DNA of 35,107 nt from an uncultured Saccharofermentans sp. (GTDB lineage Bacteria > Bacillota > Clostridia > Saccharofermentanales > Saccharofermentanaceae): the NCBI GenBank assembly GCA_905234715.1, contig CAJOJI010000021.1, positions 21,323-56,429 on the forward strand. The letters run 5' to 3'. Below, one piece after another: positions 7,658 to 17,152 of the stretch. The position numbers and the translations under genes were made by a program. Every line of letters starts with the position of its first letter. The stretch's first letter is position 1. A model generated the notes under the pieces. It did no database searches, was not told the DNA's origin, and saw nothing but the letters and a program-made list of their open reading frames with translations.

Positions 7658-10323
7658 GCGTGACCGATAACGGATTTGATGAAAACAACGTAAAAGCAGC
7701 CGGTCAGTTCCCGATGAGCTTATCAGACCTCAAGTCTGAAGAACTCTCGCCCATGATGCAGCACTATGCCGAGATGAAGGCAAAGTGTGAGGATTCCTTC
7801 CTTTTCTACAGGTTGGGCGATTTCTATGAGATGTTTTTCGATGATGCGGTAAGAGGCGCTAAGATCCTTGAACTCGCACTTACCAGAAGAGACTGTGGTT
7901 CAGGCTACAGGGCGCCGATGTGCGGCATTCCTTTTCATGCATATTCAACATATGCAAACAGGCTCGTTCAGGCGGGTTATAAAGTAGCTATCTGCGAGCA
8001 GCTCGAAGATCCTTCGGTTGCCACAGGCCTTGTCAAAAGAGGCATCATTAAGATACTTACACCCGGAACGATCACTGAGTCCGGCGGCCTTGAAGACCGT
8101 AAGAATAACTTCCTCATGAGCGTTTACTGCGTCGGTTCACAGTTCGGCGTTGCCTGCGCAGATATCTCTACGGGTGATTTCGAGGCTACACAGCTGACGC
8201 TTACCGATAACGGCGAACATCTGATCAATCTGATCGGTAAATATTCTCCTTCAGAGATCATCTACAACTCGAATTTCGAGAGCACTCCCGAACTGTCTGC
8301 GATAAGGGCAGGCACTGATATCGCTCTGACAAGAAGAAATGACAGGGATTTTGCCGAGAGTCTTTTCAGGAGCAGCGGCACGGCAGTTCAGGATGCAAAG
8401 ATATTCACCAATCCCGAACTGATGTATTGTGCATGCTCCGCGCTTTTGCTCTATGCGGAAGAGACACAGACTGACAAGGTAAAGCATCTTGATTTAGTCA
8501 GAGTCTATAAGATTTCCGATACGATGGAACTCGATATTGCAACACGCAACGGCCTTGAACTTACATCAACCATCAGGACAAAGCAGAAGAAGGGTTCACT
8601 TCTCTGGGCAATAGACAGGACCAAGACTTCAATGGGCGCAAGACTTCTGCGTAAATGGGTAGAAGAACCACTCATATCCGTTAAGGCCATTAACAGAAGA
8701 CTTGATGCGGTTGAAGAAGCAAAGGAAAGATACATGGCGCGCCAGCAGATAATCGAAGGGCTTTCTGGTCTTTACGATATCGAGCGTCTTGCAGGTAAAG
8801 TCTCGCTCGGAACATGCAATGCAAGAGATCTTCTTTCTCTTCGTAATTCTCTCCGTAAGATCCCGTTCGTAAGAGACGGACTTGAGGAATTCTCGAAGGG
8901 CATGTTCAAAGAGATAAAGCTTTCTATGGATCCTTTGTCTGATGTTCTCGAAGTTCTCGAAAAGGCAATCAGCGAAGATGCTCCTGTTACCGTAAAAGAC
9001 GGTGACATTATCAAGCGCGGTTATTCTGCTGAATGCGACGAGCTTTACGACCTTGCGAAGAATGCCAAGGAATACATCATGCAGCTCGAGAACAACGAGC
9101 GCGAGAGAACAGGCATCAAGACTCTCAAAATCGGTTACAACAAAGTATTCGGATACTTTATAGATATTCCCAGAAGCCAGTCGGACAAGGTTCCTGAAGA
9201 GTATGTGAGAAAGCAGACGCTTGTTAACAACGAACGTTACATCACGCCTCAGATAAAGGAACTTGAAGACAAGATCGTAAGTGCTTCTTCACGCCGTATT
9301 GCATTGGAATACGAGCTGTTTACGGAAGTCAGGAATCTCGTTGCTTCCAAATCCCAGCAGCTCTTTGATACTGCAAGGGCAATCGCGCAGACTGACGTCA
9401 TCACGTCTCTTGCCGAGCTTGCAGAAAATGAGAATTACGTTAAGCCCGTTCTTGACGATTCTGAGATCATTGAGATAAAGGGCGGAAGACATCCGGTAGT
9501 CGAGCAGATGATGATGTCATCTCACGAGCAGTTTGTCCCCAACGATATTTCTATGGATGAAGAAAAGAGACTCATGGTCCTTACAGGTCCTAACATGGCC
9601 GGTAAATCGACATTCATGAGACAGACGGCTCTTATTGTTCTCATGGCGCAGATAGGTTCTTTCGTGCCCGCAACGAGCGCAAAGATCGGACTTGTAGACC
9701 ACATCTTTACGAGGATCGGCGCATCTGATGATATCTCGACAGGCCAGTCAACATTCATGGTCGAGATGAGGGAAGTGTCTTACATCCTTAAGAATGCGAC
9801 AAGAAAGAGTCTCCTTCTCCTTGATGAGGTAGGAAGAGGCACGAGTACATACGACGGTCTTTCAATCGCATGGGCGGTCATCGAATATATCGTTGATCCC
9901 AACATCCTTTATGCTAGGACCATTTTCGCGACTCACTATCACGAGCTCAACCAGCTTGAGCGTCTGAGCCGCGGAGTATATAACAATCACGTTGAGGTCA
10001 AGGAGGAAGGCGACAGCGTTACGTTCCTTCACAAGATCTCTTCAGGCGGAACTTCCGACAGTTACGGTATCGAGGTTGCAAGACTTGCGGGCCTTCCTGC
10101 TGACGTATTGCAGCGTTCTAAGTCCATTCTCTCCGAGCTTGAGAGAATCGGAAAGTTCAAGGTTAAGGGCAACCGCGAGAACATGAACAGCGATGAAGAA
10201 CTGTCCACGGAAGTAATGCCCGGACAGGAATCATTCTTTAATCCCGATAACGTCGTATACAGAAGAGAGGAAATCCGAGCAGACGGTCTCCCTTCTCGAT
10301 CCCACGAGACTCACACCTATTGA
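7654..10323 (+). CDS. mutS: DNA mismatch repair protein MutS (3' end frameshifted)
   Basis: MutS recognises base mismatches and recruits MutL. The mismatch-contact Phe-x-Glu is visible in RLGDFYEMFF (about residue 50). The ATPase has Walker A (GPNMAGKST), DEVGRGTSTYDG and the following helices. The start overlaps the miaB stop (ATGA). As written the frame ends at 10323 with an odd tail after about residue 870. One base further along, the next frame encodes LLDPTRLTPIEAMNILYELKQK, the normal C-terminal helix of MutS, and ends at 10387, overlapping mutL by 14 bases. One extra base in about 10274-10298 explains this, and the repaired protein is 910 residues. The ATPase and clamp are unaffected; only the C-terminal dimerisation tail is lost. 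Confidence 0.95.
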   Translation: MSVTDNGFDENNVKAAGQFPMSLSDLKSEELSPMMQHYAEMKAKCEDSFLFYRLGDFYEMFFDDAVRGAKILELALTRRDCGSGYRAPMCGIPFHAYSTYANRLVQAGYKVAICEQLEDPSVATGLVKRGIIKILTPGTITESGGLEDRKNNFLMSVYCVGSQFGVACADISTGDFEATQLTLTDNGEHLINLIGKYSPSEIIYNSNFESTPELSAIRAGTDIALTRRNDRDFAESLFRSSGTAVQDAKIFTNPELMYCACSALLLYAEETQTDKVKHLDLVRVYKISDTMELDIATRNGLELTSTIRTKQKKGSLLWAIDRTKTSMGARLLRKWVEEPLISVKAINRRLDAVEEAKERYMARQQIIEGLSGLYDIERLAGKVSLGTCNARDLLSLRNSLRKIPFVRDGLEEFSKGMFKEIKLSMDPLSDVLEVLEKAISEDAPVTVKDGDIIKRGYSAECDELYDLAKNAKEYIMQLENNERERTGIKTLKIGYNKVFGYFIDIPRSQSDKVPEEYVRKQTLVNNERYITPQIKELEDKIVSASSRRIALEYELFTEVRNLVASKSQQLFDTARAIAQTDVITSLAELAENENYVKPVLDDSEIIEIKGGRHPVVEQMMMSSHEQFVPNDISMDEEKRLMVLTGPNMAGKSTFMRQTALIVLMAQIGSFVPATSAKIGLVDHIFTRIGASDDISTGQSTFMVEMREVSYILKNATRKSLLLLDEVGRGTSTYDGLSIAWAVIEYIVDPNILYARTIFATHYHELNQLERLSRGVYNNHVEVKEEGDSVTFLHKISSGGTSDSYGIEVARLAGLPADVLQRSKSILSELERIGKFKVKGNRENMNSDEELSTEVMPGQESFFNPDNVVYRREEIRADGLPSRSHETHTY

Positions 10324-10373
10324 AGCGATGAACATACTCTATGAGTTGAAGCAGAAGTGTTCGGAGGAAGACG

Positions 10374-12311
10374 TTGGGCAGGATTAATATTTTAGATACC
10401 AAGACCGCCAATGCCATTAAAGCCGGTGAGGTAATTGAGCGTCCCGTTTCCGTTGTCAAAGAGCTTGTTGATAACGCGATAGACAGCGGTGCGACCAGAA
10501 TAACCGTTGAGTTTGCAGGCGGCGGAATATCACTCATCCGTGTTACTGACGACGGCTGCGGAATGGACAGGGAAGATGCACAGAAGGCATTCCTGATCCA
10601 TGCAACTTCCAAGCTTCATTCAATTGAAGACATATATTCGCTTTCAACAAACGGATTCAGAGGCGAAGCGCTTGCTTCAATAGCGGCATGCTCCGACTGC
10701 ACTCTTACCACCGGAATGAAAGGCGAGAAGACTGGCACCAAAGTCGTTTATGAAGACGGCGTATGCAAAGATGTTGACGATATTCCTTCATGTGAGGGAA
10801 CGACCATAGAAGTCAGGAACCTTTTTAAGAATCTTCCTGCACGATACAAGTTCCTTAAGAAAGATTCGACAGAAGGAATGTACATTACCGGCCTTATCGA
10901 AAAGATAGCGGTTATCGTACCCGAGATCTCCATTAAGCTTATCAAGGACGGTTCCACATTATTTACGACGCCCGGCAACGGTTCTTCTCTTGATGCGGTT
11001 TATGCGGTATACGGAAAAGAGACGGCAAAGGCTCTTGTTCCGGTCAATTTCAAATATGAAAGCGGAAGGATCGAAGGGTTTACCGGAACGACTTCTTTTG
11101 TCAGAGGCAACAGAGGTCTTCAGGTAGTATTCGTTAACGGAAGACTCATTCACAGCAAGACCGTGTCTGCAGCAATAGATGAGGCATATAAAAATGCGGT
11201 AATGAAGAACAAGTTCCCGGTATGTTTCCTCATGATCTACTGTGAGCCCGGAACTGTCGACGTAAATGTTCATCCGCAGAAGAGCGAAGTTAAGTTCAGC
11301 AATGACGGAGATATATTCAGACTTGTATATCACGGAATAAAAGATGCTCTTAACCAGAATGGTGAAGCGGGCACTTTGTTCGGAGGAATAGCTTCAAAAG
11401 AAGAAGAGGATACAAACACAGGAACACAGCTGAGATATGATTTCTCGGCATCTTCTGCCAAAGCTTCATCCAAGCCTGTATCAGCATCTTCCGTATCTCA
11501 TAAGCTCGGAAACAGCCAGCAGGGCGATCCTGCGGCAGCCAATAAACTGCTTCAGATCTTATCTGATTTCAAGCCTGATCTTGAAGCACTGAAGGAGACT
11601 CCCGATGAGTCTAAAGCTGTTGAAGAAAAGGCTTCTGATGAAGTTGTTTCAGCATTTTCGGGCGAACCTGAGGCTACTGCTCCGTCCATCATTGAGGATG
11701 TGGCAGAGAACAGGACTTTGACCGATATCGACAGACTTGCTGCGTCGGATTTTGTCGGAATAATCTTCTCGACTTACATCATCCTTCAGAATGAGGATGT
11801 ATGCTTTATCGTTGACCAGCATGCTGCCCACGAGAGAGTGCTGTACGAAGAATTCATGGTCAAGAAAAAGCCGGGTGTTGCACCTGCTGTAGAACAGGTC
11901 CTTTCTCCTCAGATACTTACGCTGTCGTGGGAAGACTACAGTTTTGTAGAAGATAAGATCGACAGATTTAAAGAGAACGGCTTTGAGCTTGAACTTTTGG
12001 GTGACAGACAGATCGCGGTAAGAACAGTGCCTCTCGGCAAAGCCGGAAAACAGTCAGAAGTATTCAGCGCGATACTTACCGATCTCAAGCGTGAAGTTCC
12101 TTCCAAATCAGAGATCTGGTACCAACTTATCCAGACTACGGCTTGTAAGGCTGCCATAAGAGCAGGCGATAAGATAACACAGCAGGAAGCCATGGCCCTT
12201 ATCGAAAAGCTTTCCAAGCTTGAAGATCCATATCACTGCGCTCACGGAAGACCGACATTCTTCACAGTCTCCAAGAAAGACTATGAGAAGAACTTTAAGA
12301 GAATAGTCTGA
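10374..12311 (+). CDS. mutL: DNA mismatch repair endonuclease MutL
   Basis: MutL couples MutS mismatch binding to strand incision. The start is TTG at 10374: GGAGGA lies seven bases upstream and the protein then begins with the usual GRINILD. The N-terminal GHKL ATPase shows ELVDNAIDSGA, DDGCGM and FRGEALASIA. A low-complexity linker covers about 345-450. The C-terminal domain contains DQHAAHERVLYE, an exact DQHA-x2-E-x4-E nicking endonuclease motif, and CAHGRPT, a metal-site element. It is therefore the endonuclease type, as expected where MutH and Dam are absent. It overlaps the repaired mutS end by 14 bases and miaA by one, indicating tight coupling. Confidence 0.95.
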   Translation: MGRINILDTKTANAIKAGEVIERPVSVVKELVDNAIDSGATRITVEFAGGGISLIRVTDDGCGMDREDAQKAFLIHATSKLHSIEDIYSLSTNGFRGEALASIAACSDCTLTTGMKGEKTGTKVVYEDGVCKDVDDIPSCEGTTIEVRNLFKNLPARYKFLKKDSTEGMYITGLIEKIAVIVPEISIKLIKDGSTLFTTPGNGSSLDAVYAVYGKETAKALVPVNFKYESGRIEGFTGTTSFVRGNRGLQVVFVNGRLIHSKTVSAAIDEAYKNAVMKNKFPVCFLMIYCEPGTVDVNVHPQKSEVKFSNDGDIFRLVYHGIKDALNQNGEAGTLFGGIASKEEEDTNTGTQLRYDFSASSAKASSKPVSASSVSHKLGNSQQGDPAAANKLLQILSDFKPDLEALKETPDESKAVEEKASDEVVSAFSGEPEATAPSIIEDVAENRTLTDIDRLAASDFVGIIFSTYIILQNEDVCFIVDQHAAHERVLYEEFMVKKKPGVAPAVEQVLSPQILTLSWEDYSFVEDKIDRFKENGFELELLGDRQIAVRTVPLGKAGKQSEVFSAILTDLKREVPSKSEIWYQLIQTTACKAAIRAGDKITQQEAMALIEKLSKLEDPYHCAHGRPTFFTVSKKDYEKNFKRIV

Positions 12312-13264
12312 TGGATAATCTGTTTCCGGTAAAAGGCTTATATTCATATATCCCGATAATCGCAGGGCCTACGGCGAGCGGCAAGAGTGCGCTTGCTCTG
12401 GAGATATGCAGGGAAGTTGACGGTGAGCTTGTCTGCGCCGATTCCATGCAGATATATAAAGGCCTTGATGTCGGTACTGCAAAAGACAGTAAGGAAGAGA
12501 TCGGAAACGTTCCGCACTATCTTACTGATGTTGTCGAACCCGGTACTGATTTCTCTGTTTACGATTATCTCAATACGGCTCTGCCGATAATTAAAGACAT
12601 TCTTGAGAGAGGAAAACTTCCCGTTGTATGCGGCGGTACGGGTCAATACATATCATCTCTTCTGTACGGACTTGATTACGGTACAGGTGATGAGGAGGCT
12701 GAAGTTCAGGCTACAAAAGAGCTTGAAGACGAGTTTGAAGAAAAAGGCATAGATGTTTTGTATGCAAGGCTTATGGATGAAGATCCTGAAGCGGCAAAAG
12801 CAATTCATCCGAACAATACAAGACGCGTAATAAGAGCTCTTGCCGTCCATAAGGCATTGGGCATTACATTCAGCGAGAAGAATAAGCGCTCAAAGCAAAA
12901 GGGGCCAGAATATCCGTTTAAAGTCTTCATGATCGACTGGGATAGGGAAGTGCTGTACGACAGGATAAACAAACGCGTCGGCGTAATGATCGAAAACGGC
13001 ATAATCGATGAAGCAAAGATGCTCCTGGATTCAGGAGTAGAAAGAACCTCAACATGCTGGCAGGCAATAGGTTATAAAGAAACGCTTAAATATCTTGAAG
13101 GCGAAGAGACATTGGAAGAAGCGGCCGACAGGATAAGGATCGGAACAAGGCATTATGCCAAGCGTCAGCTGACGTGGTTCCGAAGTATGGGAGACGATGT
13201 TATCCGTATCAAGCCGGATACTCCCGAAATCAACTCAAAAATAGTTTTAGAACATTGTAAATGA
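12311..13264 (+). CDS. miaA: tRNA dimethylallyltransferase
   Basis: MiaA transfers a dimethylallyl group from DMAPP to A37 of tRNA, giving the i6A that MiaB then methylthiolates. The 317-residue protein has the P-loop GPTASGKSALA, the substrate segment ADSMQIYKGLDVGTAK and the late CWQAIGYKE motif, in order and at normal length. The ATG overlaps the mutL stop by one base (TGATG). DMAPP comes from the methylerythritol pathway, whose first enzyme Dxs is encoded 14 kb downstream. A hairpin follows the gene. Confidence 0.95.
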   Translation: MDNLFPVKGLYSYIPIIAGPTASGKSALALEICREVDGELVCADSMQIYKGLDVGTAKDSKEEIGNVPHYLTDVVEPGTDFSVYDYLNTALPIIKDILERGKLPVVCGGTGQYISSLLYGLDYGTGDEEAEVQATKELEDEFEEKGIDVLYARLMDEDPEAAKAIHPNNTRRVIRALAVHKALGITFSEKNKRSKQKGPEYPFKVFMIDWDREVLYDRINKRVGVMIENGIIDEAKMLLDSGVERTSTCWQAIGYKETLKYLEGEETLEEAADRIRIGTRHYAKRQLTWFRSMGDDVIRIKPDTPEINSKIVLEHCK

Positions 13265-13293
13265 AAAGTGCTGAATTTCAGATTCAGCACTTT
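13265..13293 (+). terminator. Hairpin after miaA
   Basis: AAAGTGCTGAAT pairs perfectly with ATTCAGCACTTT around a 5-base loop. There is no T tract beyond the three Ts of the stem, so it may be a weak terminator or an RNA-stabilising end for the miaB operon. Confidence 0.5.
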
Positions 13294-13310
13294 AATGTAT
13301 CAAATGGGCT

Positions 13311-13319
13311 TGATATAAT
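13311..13319 (+). promoter_or_regulatory. Orphan extended -10 facing a non-coding stretch
   Basis: TGATATAAT lies 18 bases after the miaA hairpin and points toward 118 bases with no open frame, then into the 3' end of lexA on the opposite strand. The stretch holds a small hairpin (GCG-ATTTT pairing with AAAAT-CGC near 13362-13382). It may drive a small RNA or an antisense transcript to lexA, or be a chance match. Confidence 0.3.
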
Positions 13320-13437
13320 AAGGAAAATTTCAAGACTGGTATCAACTTTTATTCAGAACGGCGATTTTACTTGAAAATCCGCTGTCAGCGTCGATAATTA
13401 GATTAAAAACCGTTGGGCCCGTGCAGAAAGGGGGTAG

Positions 13438-14091
13438 TTAATCAATTGAATAACGATGTAATCCAACTACCTTGCCGAGAATTCTGCAACCTTCTGTATT
13501 GAACGGAATAGGCGAGTAAGCATCATTCTCAGGGAACAGATAAGGTATACCGTTCTTTTTTCCAAAACGCTTAACTGTAGCTTCGTCATCGATCAAAGCA
13601 GCGATGATGTCTCCTTCGTCACAAGTGTTTTGCTTACGGACAATGATGAGATCGCCGTCAAGGATATGAGCATTGATCATACTGTTGCCGCTGACTTTGA
13701 GCATGAAAGCTTCTGAATCTCCGATAATGGATTTTCCGACAGGGAATGAATCAGTGTAATTCTCATAAGCAAGGATAGGAATACCGGCAGTGATCTTGCC
13801 GATTACGGGAATGTTCCTGTAATCATTCAGATCTGAAACGTTAGCAGAATCGGAGTAATCCTGTTCTGTTCCGGTATAGTTTTGCTTAATAACAATGGCT
13901 CTTCTGAGTCCGGGTCTGTATTCGATCCTGCCCAGACTGTCGAGCTGCTTAAGGTAAGTATGTACTGAAGATGTTGATTTGAGACCGACGCCTGCACAAA
14001 TATCGCGTACCGAAGGCGAGATTTGATTCTTACTGATATAGTCGCACAAATAGTTATAAACGCGTTCAATTGTCTTATCGCCGGACTGCAT
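13438..14091 (-). CDS. lexA: SOS repressor LexA
   Basis: LexA represses DNA-damage genes and cleaves itself when stimulated by RecA filaments. The start at 14091 is chosen because GGAGG lies seven bases upstream; a longer open frame to 14217 would read through its own operator. The 217-residue protein has an N-terminal winged helix (SVRDICAGVGLKSTSSVHTYLKQL, split here as residues 27-50). It also has the Ala102-Gly103 cleavage site in GKITAGIPI, the catalytic Ser137 in SGNSM and the catalytic Lys174 in VKRF. Everything needed for self-cleavage is present. It is transcribed away from a divergent HTH-like gene and is convergent with the miaB operon. Confidence 0.95.
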   Translation of the reverse strand: MQSGDKTIERVYNYLCDYISKNQISPSVRDICAGVGLKSTSSVHTYLKQLDSLGRIEYRPGLRRAIVIKQNYTGTEQDYSDSANVSDLNDYRNIPVIGKITAGIPILAYENYTDSFPVGKSIIGDSEAFMLKVSGNSMINAHILDGDLIIVRKQNTCDEGDIIAALIDDEATVKRFGKKNGIPYLFPENDAYSPIPFNTEGCRILGKVVGLHRYSID

Positions 14092-14123
14092 GATCGATCC
14101 TCCAAACATATTTTCTTTGTTAC

Positions 14124-14161
14124 ATAATATCATTCTTTTCAATTGTGTCAAACAATTGTTC
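14124..14161 (-). promoter_or_regulatory. lexA promoter with overlapping LexA box
   Basis: On the reverse strand TTGACA (14146-14151) is 16 bases from TATTAT (14124-14129). GAACAATTGTTT (14150-14161) overlaps the -35 by two bases. It fits the Gram-positive GAAC-N4-GTTY type of SOS box, with a perfect AACAATTGTT core. This supports autorepression and may also control the divergent gene. Confidence 0.75.
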
Positions 14162-14194
14162 AGTATGAGTATTCTTTTCGAAAGGAGAATAGAT

Positions 14195-14800
14195 ATGAAA
14201 AACGATAACAAGAACAAAAAGAAAAAGAAGAATCGTCCGAACGGTTATGATGAAGCGATCGAAAATGCAGCATCATTTGAAGAAGCCAGAGCCATCATTA
14301 ATGCAAGGCTTAATCATCTTTGTGTTGATCTTGCCGATTGTCCTGAAGTTGAAGAGCATCTGATCCAGGCGATCAGTAAGGCTTATGAAGACCAGAAGAT
14401 CAGACTTATGGATCTTTATGCCGGTTTCTATTCTCCCTGCAAGATCTCTGATACTGTCTTCATGCCGAAAGGACAGGGCGACATGAATGATGTCATGATC
14501 GATTTTTCAGAAGGATTCGATGAGTTTATTGAATCTTTGGAAGAGTCTTATGTAAATTCCATGATAAGAAGACGAAGAGCAGCTATCCTTTTGAAAAGGA
14601 TGCTCTCGCTCAATCTCCCGTATTCAAGACTGATGTATCTTTATTACTATAAGAGGCTTGATCCCGTCGTAATAACCGATGATCTGTTTATAAGCAGGGC
14701 GACGTTCTACAGGATCAAATCAATGGCGATAAATACTCTTACCAAAATGTATTATTCTCCCAAGGGAGATGAGCCTGATGAGCCGGACGATAATAATTGA
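14195..14800 (+). CDS. HTH-like protein divergent from lexA
   Basis: The start at 14195 is chosen because AAGGAGA lies a few bases upstream; a longer frame to 14090 would cross the lexA promoter. The 201-residue protein has a very basic N terminus (KKKKKNRPN), an acidic middle and a C-terminal helical region. The segment LNLPYSRLMYLYYYKRLDPVVITDDLFISRATFYRIKSMAINTL (about 143-186) resembles sigma-70 region 4 or ArpU-type helix-turn-helix proteins: a first helix ending in a Leu/Tyr-rich turn, then SRATFYRIKSMA as a recognition helix. A DNA-binding role is inferred. Its start lies 33 bases beyond the LexA box, so it may be SOS-controlled. No phage genes are nearby. Confidence 0.55.
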   Translation: MKNDNKNKKKKKNRPNGYDEAIENAASFEEARAIINARLNHLCVDLADCPEVEEHLIQAISKAYEDQKIRLMDLYAGFYSPCKISDTVFMPKGQGDMNDVMIDFSEGFDEFIESLEESYVNSMIRRRRAAILLKRMLSLNLPYSRLMYLYYYKRLDPVVITDDLFISRATFYRIKSMAINTLTKMYYSPKGDEPDEPDDNN

Positions 14801-14834
14801 CGGGATAATGCCACTTCTTACTTAAGATAAACAA

Positions 14835-14843
14835 TGCTATAAT
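14835..14843 (+). promoter_or_regulatory. Extended -10 promoter of the small membrane protein gene
   Basis: TGCTATAAT is an extended -10 (TG-n-TATAAT) ending 20 bases before the ATG at 14864, so the transcript leader would be very short, with AGCAGG as binding site. Confidence 0.5.
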
Positions 14844-14863
14844 CGCCTCTAGCAGGTATAAAT

Positions 14864-15361
14864 ATGGCAGTTAATCAGGAAGACAGAAATTCAGATATTA
14901 TCCAGAACGGCAAGAGCAGTGCGTTGCTCGATTTCTTGGGCTGTTCCTACCGTGCAACGGTAAGGCTTTTTAAAGGACTTCCTTCAAGGGTCGTAAATTA
15001 CGTTAAGCGTAAGATCAAAGAGTATAAGAACAGACCTAAGAGGACTGACATCAGCCGTGTGTATGTTGTTGTAGGATATACGACCAAGAAACGTGTTGAT
15101 GAGAAGTTCAATGCGGAAAGAAGAATGATGATCATAAGAAGAGGCCTTCTTATATTGATATTCATTCTTATCCTTTTCATAGCGGTTGACAGGGTTACAG
15201 GCCTTGTAAATTACGGTGAGATGGCACAGATCTTCGGTATAGATTCATGGGATCAGGTAGTAGAGAACGATCCTTTCGAAGACAGGACAGTACAGACATC
15301 TGCTCAGACAACTGTGCAGACAGCTCCCACCGTGTTAACGCAAGCCACGGAAACGACATAA
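14864..15361 (+). CDS. Single-pass membrane protein, unknown function
   Basis: The 165-residue protein has a cytosolic basic N-terminal half (repeated Lys/Arg at about 45-90), one clear membrane segment (about residues 91-110, LLILIFILILFIAV core) and a C-terminal part that would be outside. The last 25 residues are Thr/Gln-rich (VQTSAQTTVQTAPTVLTQ), like a flexible surface linker. No enzymatic motif is seen. It has its own promoter and is followed by a strong terminator, so it is probably a one-gene unit between the lexA-divergent gene and gdhA. Confidence 0.6.
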   Translation: MAVNQEDRNSDIIQNGKSSALLDFLGCSYRATVRLFKGLPSRVVNYVKRKIKEYKNRPKRTDISRVYVVVGYTTKKRVDEKFNAERRMMIIRRGLLILIFILILFIAVDRVTGLVNYGEMAQIFGIDSWDQVVENDPFEDRTVQTSAQTTVQTAPTVLTQATETT

Positions 15362-15387
15362 TATAATTAAATAAAGAACGACATTAA

Positions 15388-15424
15388 AATGAAAGTTTGC
15401 TATTGCGAACTTTCATTTTTTATT
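15388..15424 (+). terminator. Rho-independent terminator
   Basis: AATGAAAGTTTGC (15388-15400) pairs with GCGAACTTTCATT (15405-15417), with one G-T wobble and a TATT loop, followed by a T-rich tail. It separates the small membrane protein gene from gdhA. Confidence 0.85.
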
Positions 15425-15430
15425 TGCCTA

Positions 15431-15459
15431 TTGAAATTGGTAAAGTGTTGTAATACTAT
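15431..15459 (+). promoter_or_regulatory. Promoter of gdhA
   Basis: TTGAAA (15431-15436) is exactly 17 bases from TACTAT (15454-15459). The transcript leader would be about 105 bases. It contains a small TAGGT/ACCTA hairpin near 15480 and no open frame of note. Confidence 0.7.
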
Positions 15460-15523
15460 ACATAACGATTGGTTTAAACTAGGTTGTTTACCTAAGCTTT
15501 CAGTCTACAAAATGAATTTTTAG

Positions 15524-16936
<1,413 letters not shown>

Positions 16937-16961
16937 TAGATTCAGAATTAACTGATATTTC

Positions 16962-16993
16962 AAGGGGTTGCGATATGAATCGCAGCCCCTTTT
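16962..16993 (+). terminator. Terminator of gdhA
   Basis: AAGGGGTTGCGAT (16962-16974) pairs with ATCGCAGCCCCTT (16979-16991) with one G-T wobble and a 4-base loop, ending in TTTT. Confidence 0.85.
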
Positions 16994-17076
16994 ACTTTGA
17001 AAACCTAACTATTTTTCTTTATACGAAATATACAAAACAGGGCTTATTGCCACAGTTTTCTTTTAATATTATTCGT

Positions 17077-17104
17077 TTGGCAACCTAAGTCTTGATGATA
17101 TAAT
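17077..17104 (+). promoter_or_regulatory. Promoter of the LCP/PP2C-like pair
   Basis: TTGGCA (17077-17082) is 16 bases from TATAAT (17099-17104), which carries the TG extension (TGATATAAT at 17096). It lies about 50 bases before the LCP start codon. Confidence 0.65.
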
Positions 17105-17152
17105 TTAATGTCTTTTGAAAAGAACAGTTTTTGTATGGAGATATTTAATTAA

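Noticed and set aside
10270..10300. Programmed frameshift in mutS
   Set aside because: No slippery heptamer or downstream structure is seen, and other genes show the same one-base pattern.
14090..14194. Longer start (14090) for the HTH-like gene
   Set aside because: It would translate through the lexA promoter and LexA box; the ATG at 14195 has a strong binding site.
14092..14217. Longer N terminus for LexA
   Set aside because: It lies in the promoter and operator; LexA family length and GGAGG support the start at 14091.
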